A stretch of 64,000 nucleotides of DNA, taken from positions 2,790,001-2,854,000 of the forward strand of contig CP043652.1 of the NCBI GenBank assembly GCA_014218215.1. Reading direction: 5' to 3'. The stretch comes from Geodermatophilaceae bacterium NBWT11. Lineage in GTDB: Bacteria; Actinomycetota; Actinomycetes; Mycobacteriales; Geodermatophilaceae. A program made the position numbers and the translations under genes. How positions within the stretch are numbered: the stretch's first letter is position 1; every line of letters starts with the position of its first letter. A model generated the notes under the pieces. That model saw nothing but the letters and a program-made list of their open reading frames with translations. It did no database searches and was not told where the DNA came from. Positions 31,328-41,605 of the stretch are shown here, in pieces.

Positions 31328-31879
31328 CTACTCCTCGCCGTGGAAGTCGAAGCCCTCGCCGCGCGGGAGGTCCAGCGCCGGGGTGCCGACCAGCACCGGG
31401 AGGGTGACCTCGCCGGCGTTCTCGAAGGTCATCGTGACCTGCAGCGCCGTGCCAGGGGTGAGCTCCTCGGTCAGCCCGACGAGGGTGACCGCCGGGCCGC
31501 CGTCGCCGACGTAGACGTTGCCGCCGGCCGGGATGGTCAGCTCGGTGGTGGGCTCGGTCGCCTCGGGGTCGGCCTCGGGGTCGACGATCTCCACGGACTC
31601 GAAGCCGTCGCCGGAGATGTCGGTGAGCACGTCGTCGGTGGGCCCGGAGTTGGCGATGGCCACCAGCAGGCGGGCGTCGTCCCCGGCCTCGTACAGCCCG
31701 TTGGTCGGGTACGCGGTGGTCGCGGTGCGCAGGTGGATGTCGCCGAGGTCGGCCTGCCCGCCGCGGATGTCGCGGTCCTGGGTGGCGGTCTGGGCGATCT
31801 GACCGGCGCTGCAGGAGGTCAGGAGCACCGGGGACAGCAGCAGCGCGCCGACGGTGGCGGTGCGCAGGACGCGGTTCAC
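31328..31879 (-). CDS. LpqE-like lipoprotein
   Basis: The 183-residue exported protein has a lipobox LTSC (cysteine at about residue 23). A beta-rich domain follows with alternating hydrophobic strands, resembling copper chaperone PCu(A)C/LpqE proteins, but it lacks a clear Met/His copper motif; I see no HxxM pair. GTG 31879 is chosen over upstream options because GGAGG lies about 9 bases upstream and the signal peptide starts there. The position beside radA matches lpqE (Rv3584) of mycobacteria. Confidence 0.8.
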   Translation of the reverse strand: MNRVLRTATVGALLLSPVLLTSCSAGQIAQTATQDRDIRGGQADLGDIHLRTATTAYPTNGLYEAGDDARLLVAIANSGPTDDVLTDISGDGFESVEIVDPEADPEATEPTTELTIPAGGNVYVGDGGPAVTLVGLTEELTPGTALQVTMTFENAGEVTLPVLVGTPALDLPRGEGFDFHGEE

Positions 31880-31980
31880 GGCGGGGGACCTCCAGGAGCA
31901 GCACGGCCACCGGACGTCGGTGGCTCGAGTCGCGCTGAGCCTAACGGTCTGCCCACCATGCGCGCGGGGAGGTGAGGCAC

Positions 31981-33582
31981 GTGGCCGCACACAGCACGCA
32001 GGAGCACGCCGTGGACGCCGAGGACGACGGGCGGGCACCGGACGACCCGGCCCTCGCCGACTTCCCGGAACGCGCGCCGGACACCCGGCGCTGGTGCTTC
32101 GCCGACCAGCTCGGCCCGCACTTCCTGGACGACCCGCACCAGGAGGTGCTGCTGGTCGAGTCCCGCGCGGTCTTCCGCCGCCGCCGGTTCCACCGGCAGA
32201 AGGCCCACCTGGTGCTGTCCGCGCTGCGGCACCGCGCCGCCGAGCTCGGCGACCAGGCGGTGTTCCTGCAGACCGACACGTACGGCGAGGCGCTCGACCG
32301 GGTCGAGGGCCCGGTGAGCGTGTGCGCACCGACCACCTGGGGCGGCCGGGACTTCGTGCTGGCCCGCGACGGGCTGCAGGTGCTCGCCGCCCGCGGCTTC
32401 GTGACCAGCCAAGCCGACTTCGCGACCTGGGCGGGCGGGCGGTCGAACGGCCGGCGCGGCCGGGCGCTGCTGATGGAGGACTTCTACCGCGACGCCCGCC
32501 GCCGGCACGAGGTGCTGATGGACGGCGCCGAGCCCGTGGGCGGGCGGTGGAACCTGGACGCCGACAACCGCGAGCCCCCGCCCAAGGACGGCCGCTCCCC
32601 GGCGCCGGAGCCCTGGATGCCGGCCGAGGACGAGATCGACGAGCAGGTGCGCGCCGACCTGGACCGGTGGGAGGCCGACGGCGATGTCTCCTTCGTCGGG
32701 GACGACGGTCCGCGGCTGTTCCCGGTCACCCGCCGGGAGACGCTGCACCGACTGCGCGACTTCCTGGACCACCGGCTGGCCGCCTTCGGCCCGCACGAGG
32801 ACGCGATGCTGGCGGGCGAGCCGTGGCTGGCGCACTCGCTGCTGTCCGCGCCGATGAACCTGGGCCTGGTCGACCCGGTCGAGGTCGTGCACCGCGCCGA
32901 GGCGGCCTACCGCGACTCGGTGGGCGACGGCGCCGGGCTGCCGCTGAACTCCGTCGAGGGCTTCGTCCGCCAGGTCATGGGCTGGCGCGACTACGTCTGG
33001 CACCTCTACTGGTTCCTGGGTCGCGACTACCGGGAGGGCAACGCCCTCGAGGCGCACGCCGCCGTCCCCGACTGGCTGGCCGACCTGGACACCAGCCAGG
33101 TCGACGCCGCCTGCCTGGCCGGCGTGGTCGGCGACCTCCGGGCCCGTGGCTGGGTGCACCACATCCCGCGGCTGATGGTGCTGGGCAACTACGCCCTGCA
33201 GCGGGGCATCGCCCCGCAGGCCATGACGGACTGGTTCCACCGGCTGTTCGTCGACGGCTACGACTGGGTGATGGTGCCCAACGTGGTCGGCATGAGCCAG
33301 CACGCCGACGGCGGGGTGCTGGCCACCAAGCCCTACGCCTCGGGCGGGGCCTACATCGACCGGATGAGCGACTACTGCGGCGGCTGCCGGTACGACCCCA
33401 AGAAGCGGATCGGGGAGGACGCCTGCCCGTTCACCGCCGGCTACTGGGGGTTCCTGGACCGGACGAGGGAGAATCTCGCCGGCAACCACCGGATGTCGCG
33501 CCCCCTGGCCGGGCTGGAGCGGCTCAAGGACCGCGCCGAGGTCGTCGACCAGGAGCGCCGGAGGGGGACCGACCCCTTCTAG
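31981..33582 (+). CDS. Iron-sulfur bacterial photolyase/cryptochrome (PhrB type)
   Basis: The 533-residue flavoprotein is of the FeS-BCP class, which repairs (6-4) photoproducts using light and carries a 4Fe-4S cluster. The cluster ligands fit C378, C466, C469 and C482: the spacings 88, 3 and 13 equal those of Agrobacterium PhrB. RRWCFADQLG marks the antenna domain; NVVGMSQHADGG, KPYASGGAYI and the MSDYCGGC stretch are class signatures. The first 35 residues are an acidic extension. GTG 31981 is preferred over GTG 31972 because GGGGAGG has proper spacing. An adjacent photolyase partner gene is absent. Confidence 0.93.
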   Translation: MAAHSTQEHAVDAEDDGRAPDDPALADFPERAPDTRRWCFADQLGPHFLDDPHQEVLLVESRAVFRRRRFHRQKAHLVLSALRHRAAELGDQAVFLQTDTYGEALDRVEGPVSVCAPTTWGGRDFVLARDGLQVLAARGFVTSQADFATWAGGRSNGRRGRALLMEDFYRDARRRHEVLMDGAEPVGGRWNLDADNREPPPKDGRSPAPEPWMPAEDEIDEQVRADLDRWEADGDVSFVGDDGPRLFPVTRRETLHRLRDFLDHRLAAFGPHEDAMLAGEPWLAHSLLSAPMNLGLVDPVEVVHRAEAAYRDSVGDGAGLPLNSVEGFVRQVMGWRDYVWHLYWFLGRDYREGNALEAHAAVPDWLADLDTSQVDAACLAGVVGDLRARGWVHHIPRLMVLGNYALQRGIAPQAMTDWFHRLFVDGYDWVMVPNVVGMSQHADGGVLATKPYASGGAYIDRMSDYCGGCRYDPKKRIGEDACPFTAGYWGFLDRTRENLAGNHRMSRPLAGLERLKDRAEVVDQERRRGTDPF

Positions 33583-33659
33583 AAGGACCCGGCTGCCCCC
33601 CACGGCACGCTCCGCGCGCCGCGGGACCCTGCAGCCGCGCCGTTCCAGCACGTCACGTC
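33582..33659. repeat. Convergent-end stem-loop repeat, copy E
   Basis: It begins at the last base of the photolyase stop codon with GAAGGACCC and ends CCGTTCCAGCACGTCAC, as copy C does. The stem is altered to CCGGCTGC/GCAGCCG, so the sequence changed while pairing is largely kept. It lies between convergent genes. Confidence 0.72.
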
Positions 33660-34522
33660 ACGGCTGCGCCGCCGGCGAGCAGCAGGACGACGTCGACGAC
33701 GGTCAGCAGCATGACCGCCGGGAAGGCGGCCCGGCGGAAGCGCTCGGTGCCGGCGAGGGCGGCCACCCCCAGCGCCGGGACGGCGACGACCAGGGCCACC
33801 CAGCCCAGCGGGGTGGGCGGGCCGGCGGGTCCGAGCACCAGGACGAGGGACGCCCCGCCCAGCAGCAGTGCCGCGACGAGTGCCGACGCCGTGGCGCCCA
33901 GCCGGTGGGGGAGCCCGCGCACCCCGGTGGCGGCGTCGTCCTCCAGGTCGGGGGCCACGTTGGCCAGGTGCGCGGCCCCGCCCAGCGCGGCACCGGCGGC
34001 GACCAGCCACCACGGGGCGACCGGGGTGCCGGGGGCCGCGGCCACCACGCCGGCCGGGAGCAGGCCGAAGGCCACCAGGTAGGGCACCAGCGAGGCCGCG
34101 GTCCGCTTGAGCCCGGCGTTGTAGGCCCAGCCGCCGGCGACGACGCCCAGCAGCAGCACGCCGGGCGCGGGGCCGAGGGCCAGGGAGAGCACCACGGCGA
34201 GCGCGAGGGCCACCAGCGCGGCCGCGCGCAGCCGGGCCGGGGTGACCAGACCCTGCACGGTCGGCTTGTCCGCGCGGGCGACGGCGGCGTCCCGGTCGGC
34301 GTCCAGCCAGTCGTTGCTCCACCCGATGGAGGCCTGCCCGGCGAGCACCGCGAGGGTCACCAGCACCGTCCGGGTGGGCCCGACCCCGGCGGTGACGGCC
34401 AGCAGCGCGCCCACCGTGGTGACCGCCACGGTGGGTCCCAGATGGGTCGCCAGGGCCATCGCGAGCACCACCCGACCGGCCCCCGGACGGTCCCCGTCAC
34501 CCGCTGCAGGCACACCCACCAT
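33653..34522 (-). CDS. UbiA-family prenyltransferase
   Basis: The 289-residue integral membrane protein has about eight to nine hydrophobic helices. The first aspartate-rich motif is NDWLDADRD (about residues 69-77) and the second DLEDD (about 190-194), the magnesium-diphosphate sites of UbiA enzymes that attach prenyl chains to aromatic or lipid acceptors. The substrate cannot be told from sequence; the neighbours do not include menaquinone or heme genes. ATG 34522 is used. It is divergent from carD across 121 bp. Confidence 0.87.
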   Translation of the reverse strand: MVGVPAAGDGDRPGAGRVVLAMALATHLGPTVAVTTVGALLAVTAGVGPTRTVLVTLAVLAGQASIGWSNDWLDADRDAAVARADKPTVQGLVTPARLRAAALVALALAVVLSLALGPAPGVLLLGVVAGGWAYNAGLKRTAASLVPYLVAFGLLPAGVVAAAPGTPVAPWWLVAAGAALGGAAHLANVAPDLEDDAATGVRGLPHRLGATASALVAALLLGGASLVLVLGPAGPPTPLGWVALVVAVPALGVAALAGTERFRRAAFPAVMLLTVVDVVLLLAGGAAVT

Positions 34523-34609
34523 CCCCTGTCAACCCCACTCTGACCAGCAACAAGCCTCTGACCTGCACGTTTGGCAGGACCAACCAGATCCGTAGCACCC
34601 GTCCCGTGG

Positions 34610-34615
34610 TATTCT
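34610..34615 (+). promoter_or_regulatory. -10 element of the carD promoter
   Basis: TATTCT stands 28 bases before the carD ATG; a GAAAGGGG ribosome-binding site follows. No good -35 is seen, which is common for CarD/RbpA-assisted promoters. Confidence 0.4.
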
Positions 34616-34643
34616 GGGGTCCAGCGAAAGGGGCTACACACAC

Positions 34644-35126
34644 ATGGGCTTCACCGTCGGCGAGACCGTCGTCTACCCGCACCACGGAGCAGCGCTCATC
34701 GAGGCGATCGAGCAGCGCACCGTCAAGGGAGTCGAGAAGGCCTACCTCGTGCTCAAGGTCGCCCAGGGCGACCTCACCGTACGAGTACCAGCAGACAACG
34801 CCGAGATCGTGGGCGTTCGTGACGTGGTCGGGCAGGAGGGCCTGGACAAGGTCTTCGAGGTCCTGCGCGCCCCGCACACCGAGGAACCGACCAACTGGTC
34901 GCGTCGCTACAAGGCCAACCTCGAGAAGCTGGCCTCCGGTGACGTGAACAAGGTCGCCGAGGTCGTCCGCGACCTGTGGCGTCGCGACAAGGACCGCGGC
35001 CTGTCGGCCGGGGAGAAGCGGATGCTCTCCAAGGCCCGTCAGATCCTGGTCAGCGAGCTCGCGCTCGCCGAGGGCACCAACGAGGACAAGGCCGAGATCC
35101 TGCTCGACGAGGTCCTCGCCAGCTGA
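34644..35126 (+). CDS. carD: CarD-family RNA polymerase regulator
   Basis: CarD binds the RNA polymerase beta subunit and stabilises open complexes, notably at rRNA promoters. The 160-residue protein starts [17 protein letters not shown] with the Tudor-like RNA-polymerase-interaction domain (to about residue 55), followed by the helical DNA-binding domain with [13 protein letters not shown] and [13 protein letters not shown]. It is the first gene of the carD-ispD-ispF-cysS-rlmB run, as in mycobacteria. Confidence 0.97.
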   Translation: MGFTVGETVVYPHHGAALIEAIEQRTVKGVEKAYLVLKVAQGDLTVRVPADNAEIVGVRDVVGQEGLDKVFEVLRAPHTEEPTNWSRRYKANLEKLASGDVNKVAEVVRDLWRRDKDRGLSAGEKRMLSKARQILVSELALAEGTNEDKAEILLDEVLAS

Positions 35127-35164
35127 GCACCGCGCCCCACCAGAACCACACCCGGACCACTCCC

Positions 35165-35833
35165 GTGCACGCTGTCGGCATCGTCGCAGCGGCCGGGAGT
35201 GGTCTGCGTCTGGGCCACGAACGCCCCAAGGCCCTCGTCGAGCTCGCCGGCCGGCCCCTGGTCGCCTGGGCGGTGCAGACCCTGCTCGAGGGCGGGGTGC
35301 AGCGCGTCGTCGTCGCCGTCCCGGCCGCCGACCGGGCCGCCTTCGCCGCAGCGCTCGGGCCCGACGTCGAGCTGGTCGAGGGCGGGGACACCCGCACCGC
35401 CTCGGTCCGCGCCGCGCTGGCCCTCGCCCGCGAGGACGTCGACGCCGTCCTGGTGCACGACGCCGCCCGTCCGCTGACCCCGCCGGACGTCGTCGCCCGG
35501 GTGCTCGCGGCGCTGGCCGCCGGTGCCCCGGCCGTCGTCCCCGTGCTGCCGGTCGTCGACACCACGGTGGCCGTGGCCTCCGACGGGTCGGTGACCACCG
35601 AGGTCGCCCGGGCCGCGCTGCGCCGGGTGCAGACCCCGCAGGGCTTCCACCGGCAGGCCCTGGTCGCCGCCTACGCCGCCGCGCACGGCAGCGCCGCGGA
35701 GTTCACCGACGACGCCTCCGTCGTCCGCGCCTCGGGCGTGCCGGTCACCACCGTGGACGGCGACGAGCGGGCCGCCAAGATCACCGTCCCGCACGACCTC
35801 CGTCTCGCCGAGCTCCAGGTGGCCGCCCCGTGA
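35165..35833 (+). CDS. ispD: 2-C-methyl-D-erythritol 4-phosphate cytidylyltransferase
   Basis: IspD links CTP to methylerythritol phosphate in the MEP isoprenoid pathway. The 222-residue protein starts [17 protein letters not shown] (nucleotide loop), with the acidic VHDAARPL motif, TPQGFHR and the TDDASVV stretch. GTG 35165 puts the loop at the expected distance from the N-terminus. A CTG at 35123 would give a 4-base CTGA overlap with the carD stop, like nearly all other junctions here, and 14 more residues; I cannot exclude it. Confidence 0.95.
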   Translation: MHAVGIVAAAGSGLRLGHERPKALVELAGRPLVAWAVQTLLEGGVQRVVVAVPAADRAAFAAALGPDVELVEGGDTRTASVRAALALAREDVDAVLVHDAARPLTPPDVVARVLAALAAGAPAVVPVLPVVDTTVAVASDGSVTTEVARAALRRVQTPQGFHRQALVAAYAAAHGSAAEFTDDASVVRASGVPVTTVDGDERAAKITVPHDLRLAELQVAAP

Positions 35834-36342
35834 CCCAGCCCGTCCTGCCCCGCGTGGGCACCGGCACCGACGTGCACCCGGTCGAGGCCGGGCGCACCTG
35901 CTGGCTGGCCGGTCTCGAGTGGCCCGGCGTGGACGGCTGCGCCGGGCACTCCGACGGCGACGTCGTGGCCCACGCCCTCACCGACGCGGTGCTGGCGGCC
36001 GCCGGTCTCGGTGACATCGGCGGGCTGCTGGGCACCGACGACCCGCGCTGGGCAGGGGCCCGGGGAGCCGACGTCCTGGTGCACGTGCGGGAGACCCTGG
36101 CCGCCGCCGGGTGGGTCGTCGGCAACGCCACGGTGCAGCTGGTCGGCAACACCCCGAAGGTCGGCCCGCGTCGCGCCGAGGCCGAACGGGTGCTCACCGC
36201 GGCCCTCGGTGCCCCGGTCGGGCTGACCGCCACCACCACCGACGGGCTCGGGCTCACCGGTCGCGGCGAGGGACGGGCGGCGATCGCCACCGCGCTCGTG
36301 GTCCGGACCGGTGGCGGGGCCTCCGTAGACTCCGCCCGGTGA
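35830..36342 (+). CDS. ispF: 2-C-methyl-D-erythritol 2,4-cyclodiphosphate synthase
   Basis: IspF cyclises the IspE product in the MEP pathway. The 170-residue protein has the metal-binding GTDVHPV at about residues 12-18 and the [14 protein letters not shown] segment, then [12 protein letters not shown] and the C-terminal [17 protein letters not shown] 35830 overlaps ispD and its stop overlaps cysS. The IspE and IspG/H steps are elsewhere. Confidence 0.96.
   Translation: MTQPVLPRVGTGTDVHPVEAGRTCWLAGLEWPGVDGCAGHSDGDVVAHALTDAVLAAAGLGDIGGLLGTDDPRWAGARGADVLVHVRETLAAAGWVVGNATVQLVGNTPKVGPRRAEAERVLTAALGAPVGLTATTTDGLGLTGRGEGRAAIATALVVRTGGGASVDSAR
36326..36331 (+). promoter_or_regulatory. Internal -10 element before cysS
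   Basis: TAGACT within the last codons of ispF ends 7 bases before the cysS GTG. It may give a separate leaderless cysS transcript inside the operon. Confidence 0.4.
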
Positions 36343-37745
36343 GCCTCCGCCTGTACGACACGGCCGCGCGTGCCGTGCGCGACTTCACGCCCCTGCGTGC
36401 CGGGCGGGCCTCCATGTACGTCTGCGGCCTCACCGTCCAGGGCCCGCCGCACATCGGGCACGTGCGGGCCGCGCTGGCCTTCGACGTGCTGCGCCGCTGG
36501 CTCACCCACGACGGCCTCGACGTCACCTTCGTGCGCAACGTGACCGACGTCGACGACAAGATCCTGGCCAAGGCCGAGACCGCCGGTGTGGAGTGGTGGG
36601 ACTGGGCCTACCGCAACGAGCTGGCCTGCACCCGGGCCTACGACCTGCTGGGCACGCTGCCGCCCACCTACGAGCCGCGGGCGACCGGCCACGTGCCGGA
36701 GATGATCGAGATGATCGCCCGGCTGGTCGAGCGCGGGCACGCCTACCCGGCCGGTGGCGACGTGTACTTCGACGTCCGGTCCTGGCCGGCGTACGGCGAG
36801 CTGACCGGGCAGAAGCTCGAGGACCTGCAGCCGGCCGCCGACAGCGACACCGACGACCTCAAGCGCGACCCCCGGGACTTCGCGCTGTGGAAGGCGCACA
36901 AGGCGACCGACCCGGCGACCGCGTCCTGGGACACCCCCTGGGGTCGGGGCCGGCCGGGCTGGCACCTGGAGTGCTCGGCGATGGCGCACAAGTACCTGGG
37001 TGCGGAGTTCGACCTGCACGGCGGCGGGCTGGACCTGCGCTTCCCGCACCACGAGAACGAGCAGGCGCAGTCGCGCGCCGCCGGCGACCCGTTCACCCGG
37101 TACTGGCTGCACAACGGCTGGGTCACCCTGGGCGGGGAGAAGATGAGCAAGTCGATGGGCAACACCGCCCTGGTCGACGACGTCGTCACCCGGGTTCGGC
37201 CGGTCGAGCTGCGCTACTACCTCATCGCCCCGCACTACCGCTCCACCATCGAGTTCACCGAGGACGCCCTGGCCGAGGCCGGTCAGGCCTACCGGCGGCT
37301 GGAGTCGTTCGTGCGGAGGGCGGCCGAGCGGGTCGGTGCCGACGCCGGGGCGCCGGAGCTGGCACCGGAGTTCACCGCCGCGCTGGACGACGACCTGGCC
37401 ACCCCCGCCGCGGTCGCCGCCGTGCACGAGGCCGTCCGGGTCGGCAACACCGCGCTGGCCGACGGCGACGAGACCGCGGTCGCCACGGCCCTGGGCTCGG
37501 CGCGGGCGATGCTCGCCGTGCTCGGGCTGGACCCGCTGGACCCGCACTGGGCCGGGTCCAGCGGCAGCGATCCCCGGCTCGCCGAGGTGACCGACGGTCT
37601 GGTCCGGCTCGCCCTGGACCAGCGTGCGGCGGCCCGGGCCCGCAAGGACTTCGCGGCGGCCGACGCCGTCCGCGACCAGTTGACCACCCTCGGCGTCAGC
37701 GTCGAGGACACCCCGTCCGGCCCCCGCTGGGAGCTCTCCCGGTGA
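36339..37745 (+). CDS. cysS: Cysteinyl-tRNA synthetase
   Basis: The 468-residue class I synthetase has the zinc-binding CGLTVQ near residue 29 in place of the usual CGPTVY, the HIGH motif at PPHIGH, the ECSAM and HHENE zinc ligands and [10 protein letters not shown]-terminal helical anticodon domain follows. It is of normal length and is not the shorter MshC (mycothiol ligase) paralogue. GTG 36339 overlaps the ispF stop. Confidence 0.96.
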   Translation: MSLRLYDTAARAVRDFTPLRAGRASMYVCGLTVQGPPHIGHVRAALAFDVLRRWLTHDGLDVTFVRNVTDVDDKILAKAETAGVEWWDWAYRNELACTRAYDLLGTLPPTYEPRATGHVPEMIEMIARLVERGHAYPAGGDVYFDVRSWPAYGELTGQKLEDLQPAADSDTDDLKRDPRDFALWKAHKATDPATASWDTPWGRGRPGWHLECSAMAHKYLGAEFDLHGGGLDLRFPHHENEQAQSRAAGDPFTRYWLHNGWVTLGGEKMSKSMGNTALVDDVVTRVRPVELRYYLIAPHYRSTIEFTEDALAEAGQAYRRLESFVRRAAERVGADAGAPELAPEFTAALDDDLATPAAVAAVHEAVRVGNTALADGDETAVATALGSARAMLAVLGLDPLDPHWAGSSGSDPRLAEVTDGLVRLALDQRAAARARKDFAAADAVRDQLTTLGVSVEDTPSGPRWELSR

Positions 37746-37782
37746 GCCGGACGGCAGCAGCACGGAGAGAGGTGACCCGCTG

Positions 37783-38745
37783 ATGGCGGGCAACAGCCAA
37801 CGACGCGGACGGTCGGCAGGCGCCGGCAAGAAGACGGCGACCGGGGGCACCGGCGGGAAGAACCGCCGGTCCCTGGCCGGCCGGGGGGCCACCCCCAAGG
37901 CCGAGGACCGGCCTTACCACCCGGCGCACAAGCGGGCCAAGCAGGTGCAGGTCCGCCGCGAGGGCCGGGCCCGGGTGCAGCGCCGCAACGAGGAGACCCC
38001 CGAGCTGCTGCTCGGGCGCAACCCCGTCGTGGAGGCGCTGCGCGCCAGGATCCCGGCGACCGCGCTCTACGTGGTCACCGGCGACACCAGCCGCGGCGGC
38101 ACCGACGAGCGGATCGCCGAGGCCGTGCAGCTCTCGGCCGACCGCGGGCTGCCGCTGCTCGAGGTGGGCAAGGCCGAGTTCGACCGGATGAGCGACGGCG
38201 CGCTGCACCAGGGCATCGGGCTGATGGTCCCGCCCTACGAGTACGCCCACCCCGAGGACCTGCTCGACATCGCCCGGGACAGCCAGCGGCCGCCGCTGAT
38301 CGTCGCCCTGGACGGGATCACCGACCCGCGCAACCTGGGTGCCGTCGTCCGGTCGGCCGCGGCCTTCGGCTCGCACGGCGTCGTCGTGCCTCAGCGTCGT
38401 GCGGTCGGCATGACCGCCTCGGCCTGGCGCACCAGCGCCGGTGCCGCGGCCCGGATCCGGGTCGCCCGCGCGGTCAACCTGGCCCGTGCGGTGCAGGGGT
38501 ACCAGGAGGCCGGGCTGCAGACCGTCGGGCTGGCTGCCGACGGCGACATGAGCCTGCACGACTACGACGGTCTGGCCGACCCGATCGCGCTGGTCGTCGG
38601 CGCCGAGGGTGCGGGCCTCTCGCGGCTGGTGCGCGAGCGCTGCGACGTGGTGCTGAGCATCCCGATCTCCAAGGACACCGAGTCGCTGAACGTCAGCGTC
38701 GCGGCCGGCATCGCGCTCTACGCGGCGGCCTCGGCCCGACGCTGA
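37783..38745 (+). CDS. rlmB: 23S rRNA (guanosine-2'-O-)-methyltransferase RlmB
   Basis: The 320-residue SpoU/TrmH-family methyltransferase has a basic, disordered N-terminus (about 70 residues, rich in Lys/Arg/Gly). It continues with an L30e-like substrate domain starting [14 protein letters not shown], and a knotted SPOUT catalytic domain with [28 protein letters not shown] and [21 protein letters not shown]. It probably methylates the position equivalent to G2251; this is by family. ATG 37783 lies 37 bp after cysS, and the stop shares one base with the next ATG. Confidence 0.93.
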   Translation: MAGNSQRRGRSAGAGKKTATGGTGGKNRRSLAGRGATPKAEDRPYHPAHKRAKQVQVRREGRARVQRRNEETPELLLGRNPVVEALRARIPATALYVVTGDTSRGGTDERIAEAVQLSADRGLPLLEVGKAEFDRMSDGALHQGIGLMVPPYEYAHPEDLLDIARDSQRPPLIVALDGITDPRNLGAVVRSAAAFGSHGVVVPQRRAVGMTASAWRTSAGAAARIRVARAVNLARAVQGYQEAGLQTVGLAADGDMSLHDYDGLADPIALVVGAEGAGLSRLVRERCDVVLSIPISKDTESLNVSVAAGIALYAAASARR

Positions 38746-39119
38746 TGCCGGGCACGGCGGAACGGCTCGGACTCGAGCCCCACCCCGAGGGTGGCTCGTT
38801 CCGCCGCACCTGGACCGCGCCCGCGGCCGACGACGGTCGGCCGCGGGCGACGGCGATCCTGTTCCTGCTGGCCGCCGGGGAGTCCTCGGCCTGGCACACC
38901 GTCGACGCCGACGAGCTGTGGCTCTGGCACGGCCCCGGCCGGCTGCGGCTGCAGGTCGGGGACGACGTCGTCGAGCTCGGCCCGGAGCACGTCCAGGCAC
39001 TCGTGCCGGCGGGCGTGCGTCAGCGGGCCGAGCCGGTGGACGGCGAGGTCTTGGTCAGCTGTGTGGTGAGCCCCGGCTTCGAGTGGGCCGGGTTCACCCT
39101 GGACGGACCGCCGGCCTGA
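38745..39119 (+). CDS. Cupin protein, DUF985
   Basis: The 124-residue single-domain cupin has the DUF985 start LGLEPHPEGGSFRRTW, then AILFLLAAGESSAWHTVDADELWLWHGPG and the closing PGFEWAGFTL. The His residues in the cupin motifs suggest a metal site; no enzyme activity is established for the family. ATG 38745 overlaps rlmB by one base. The stop touches the convergent ABC ATPase stop with no gap. Confidence 0.87.
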   Translation: MPGTAERLGLEPHPEGGSFRRTWTAPAADDGRPRATAILFLLAAGESSAWHTVDADELWLWHGPGRLRLQVGDDVVELGPEHVQALVPAGVRQRAEPVDGEVLVSCVVSPGFEWAGFTLDGPPA

Positions 39120-40199
39120 TCAGGCGGCGAGCCGCCGGCCGTCCTCCGGGTGGAACAGGTGCTGCTCGCCGGGGCGGACCGACAGGTCGACCGTCGAGCC
39201 CATGACCGGGGGCGTGCGCCCGTCGACCCGCACGACCATCTGCTGGGCCTCGCCGCCGTGCCGCACGGTGCCGTGCAGGTACGCGTCGGCGCCGAGCTCC
39301 TCGACCAGCCGGACGTCGAGCTGCAGGCCGGTGGGGGAGCTCGACAGCTCGAAGGACTCCGGCCGGATGCCGATGGTGACGGTGTCGGTGACCCCGGTGA
39401 GGGCCTCACGGGGCACCGGGACGGTCAGCCCGCCGACGGTGACGCCGTCGGCGGTGACCGGGGCGGTGAGGATGTTCATCGCGGGGGAGCCGATGAACCC
39501 GGCGACGAACACGTTCGCCGGGGTGTCGTAGAGCTCGCGCGGGGTGGCCACCTGCTGGAGCAGCCCGTCCTTCAGCACCGCCACCCGGTGGCCCATGGTC
39601 ATGGCCTCGGTCTGGTCGTGGGTGACGTAGAGCGTGGTGGTGTTCAGCTCGCGCTGCAGGTTCGCGATCTCCGAGCGGGTCTGCACGCGCAGCTTGGCGT
39701 CGAGGTTCGACAGCGGCTCGTCCATGAGGAACACCCGGGGCGAGCGGACGATGGCCCGGCCCATCGCGACGCGCTGCCGCTGGCCACCGGAGAGAGCCTT
39801 GGGCTTGCGGTCGAGGTAGGCGGTGAGGTCGAGCATCCCGGCGGCCTTGGCCACCCGGTCCTTGATCTCGGCCTTGGGGGTCCCGGCCAGCTTGAGCGCG
39901 AAGCCCATGTTCTCCCCGACCGTCATGTGCGGGTAGAGCGCGTAGTTCTGGAACACCATGGCGATGTCGCGGTCCTTGGGTGCGGCGTCGGAGACGTCGC
40001 GGCCGTCGATCCGGATCTCCCCGGCGTCGACGTCCTCCAGCCCGGCCAGCATCCGCAGCGCGGTGGACTTCCCCGAGCCGGACGGGCCGACGAGGACGAG
40101 GAACTCCCCGTCGGCGACCTCGAGGTCCAGCGCGTCCACCGCGGGGGTGTCGGAGCCGGGGTAGATGCGGGATGCCTGCACGTAGGCGACCTGAGCCAT
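39120..40199 (-). CDS. Multiple-sugar ABC transporter ATPase (MsiK/MalK/UgpC type)
   Basis: The 359-residue ATPase has Walker [10 protein letters not shown], the Q-loop [14 protein letters not shown], signature LSGGQRQRV, Walker [16 protein letters not shown] and H-loop [11 protein letters not shown]-terminal TOBE/regulatory domain contains the GIRPE motif. It has no permease or binding protein next to it. In actinobacteria such orphan ATPases (MsiK) energise several sugar importers, which is the likely role. ATG 40199 is preferred to a GTG-like start 24 bases upstream. Confidence 0.92.
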   Translation of the reverse strand: MAQVAYVQASRIYPGSDTPAVDALDLEVADGEFLVLVGPSGSGKSTALRMLAGLEDVDAGEIRIDGRDVSDAAPKDRDIAMVFQNYALYPHMTVGENMGFALKLAGTPKAEIKDRVAKAAGMLDLTAYLDRKPKALSGGQRQRVAMGRAIVRSPRVFLMDEPLSNLDAKLRVQTRSEIANLQRELNTTTLYVTHDQTEAMTMGHRVAVLKDGLLQQVATPRELYDTPANVFVAGFIGSPAMNILTAPVTADGVTVGGLTVPVPREALTGVTDTVTIGIRPESFELSSSPTGLQLDVRLVEELGADAYLHGTVRHGGEAQQMVVRVDGRTPPVMGSTVDLSVRPGEQHLFHPEDGRRLAA

Positions 40200-40251
40200 G
40201 CCCGCGACAGTAACCGGGGTCACCCGGCGTCGCAGCCGGGGTCGGTGCAGG

Positions 40252-41529
40252 TCAGCCCAGCAGTTGGGCCACCGTGTAGATGACCAGCCCGGCCAGGCCG
40301 CCCACCACGGTGCCGTTCACCCGGATCCACTGCAGGTCCCGACCGACCTGCAGCTCGATCCGCCGGCTGGTCTCCTCGGTGTCCCAGCGGGCCACGGTGC
40401 TGCTGACCAGCTCGGCGAGGTCCCCGGCGAACCGGTCGACGACGTAGCCGGCGGCCCGCCGGGTCTGGGTCTGCACCAGGTCGCGGGTGGTGGGGTCGGT
40501 CTGCAGGAGCACCGCACCCTGCCGGATGAGCCCGGCGATCCGGACGCGCAGTTCGGAGTCGGGGTCGGCGGCCGCGGCGAGCACGGCGTTCTTCGCGGTG
40601 GTCCACAGCGACCCCGACCAGGTGCGGACGGCGGGGTGGTCGACCAGCTCGGCCTTGAGCTCCTCGACCCGGGCGGCGGTGGCCGGGTCGGTGCGCAGGT
40701 CGTGCACGTAGGTGCGCAGCCGCTGGTCGTAGGAGCGACGCAGCTCGTGCCGGGGGTCCTCGCCCACCTCGGCGAAGAAGCCCTGGAGCAGGGTGAACAC
40801 CTTGTCGAAGAGCCGGTCGTCGACCCAGATCGGCACCCAGCTGGGCGAGGCGTCCCCGAGCTGGGCGCGGAACACCGCCTGGTTCTCCTCGAGGAAGGCG
40901 GCCAGCGCCTTCAGCCCGGCGCTGAGCACCTCCTGGTGCCGGTCGCCCTCGATCACCAGCTCGATCGCCCGAGCCAGCGCCGGGGCGGCCGGGGTGTCCC
41001 GGAGCTTGCGGTCGACCAGCGCGGCGACGGCGGGCTGCAGGTCGTCGTCCTTCAGGAGGTCGCCCAGTGCCCCGAGCGCGACGCCGGCGTCCCCGGCCAG
41101 GCGTTCGGCCCGGCCCGGAGCCGCCAGGAAGTCCCCGATCCTCCCGGGCACGTCGACGGCGGCGAGCCGCTCGTCGACCACCGCGCGGGTCAGGAAGTTC
41201 TCCTGGACGAAGGCGCCGAGGCTCTCCCCGATCTGGTCCTTCTTGCGCGGGATGATCGCGGTGTGCGGGATCGGCAGCCGCAGCGGGTGCCGGAAGAGCG
41301 CGGTGACGGCGAACCAGTCGGCCAGCGCCCCGACCATGGACGCCTCGGCGGTGGCCCGGACGTAGCCGACCCAGGTGCGGTCGCCCCCGAACAGCACGCA
41401 GACCAGGAAGACCACCGCGGCGAGCACGAAGAGCCCGGTCGCCAGCCGCTTCATCTTCTGCAGGTCGCGGGCCCGGGCGGGGTCGTCGAGCGCCCCGGTC
41501 AGGGGGAGGGACGTCCGGGGTGCCGACAC
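40252..41529 (-). CDS. DUF445 membrane protein
   Basis: The 425-residue protein has an N-terminal membrane helix (about residues 30-50) followed by [17 protein letters not shown] and [16 protein letters not shown], the DUF445 signature. A long helical middle follows, with a closing membrane helix after [32 protein letters not shown]445 proteins (YheB/YjiN-like) have no settled function. GTG 41529 is the start. Confidence 0.88.
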   Translation of the reverse strand: MSAPRTSLPLTGALDDPARARDLQKMKRLATGLFVLAAVVFLVCVLFGGDRTWVGYVRATAEASMVGALADWFAVTALFRHPLRLPIPHTAIIPRKKDQIGESLGAFVQENFLTRAVVDERLAAVDVPGRIGDFLAAPGRAERLAGDAGVALGALGDLLKDDDLQPAVAALVDRKLRDTPAAPALARAIELVIEGDRHQEVLSAGLKALAAFLEENQAVFRAQLGDASPSWVPIWVDDRLFDKVFTLLQGFFAEVGEDPRHELRRSYDQRLRTYVHDLRTDPATAARVEELKAELVDHPAVRTWSGSLWTTAKNAVLAAAADPDSELRVRIAGLIRQGAVLLQTDPTTRDLVQTQTRRAAGYVVDRFAGDLAELVSSTVARWDTEETSRRIELQVGRDLQWIRVNGTVVGGLAGLVIYTVAQLLG

Positions 41530-41558
41530 CGGACCAGCCTAGGAGGGCCCGGACGTGC

Positions 41559-41594
41559 GACGACCCGGCACTCCAGGTGGAGTGCCGGGTCGTC
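41559..41594 (-). terminator. 16 bp perfect hairpin terminator after htrA-like gene
   Basis: Arms 41559-41574 and 41579-41594 pair perfectly with an AGGT loop, 12 bases beyond the protease stop. Confidence 0.75.
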
Positions 41595-41605
41595 CGTCGT
41601 CGGCC

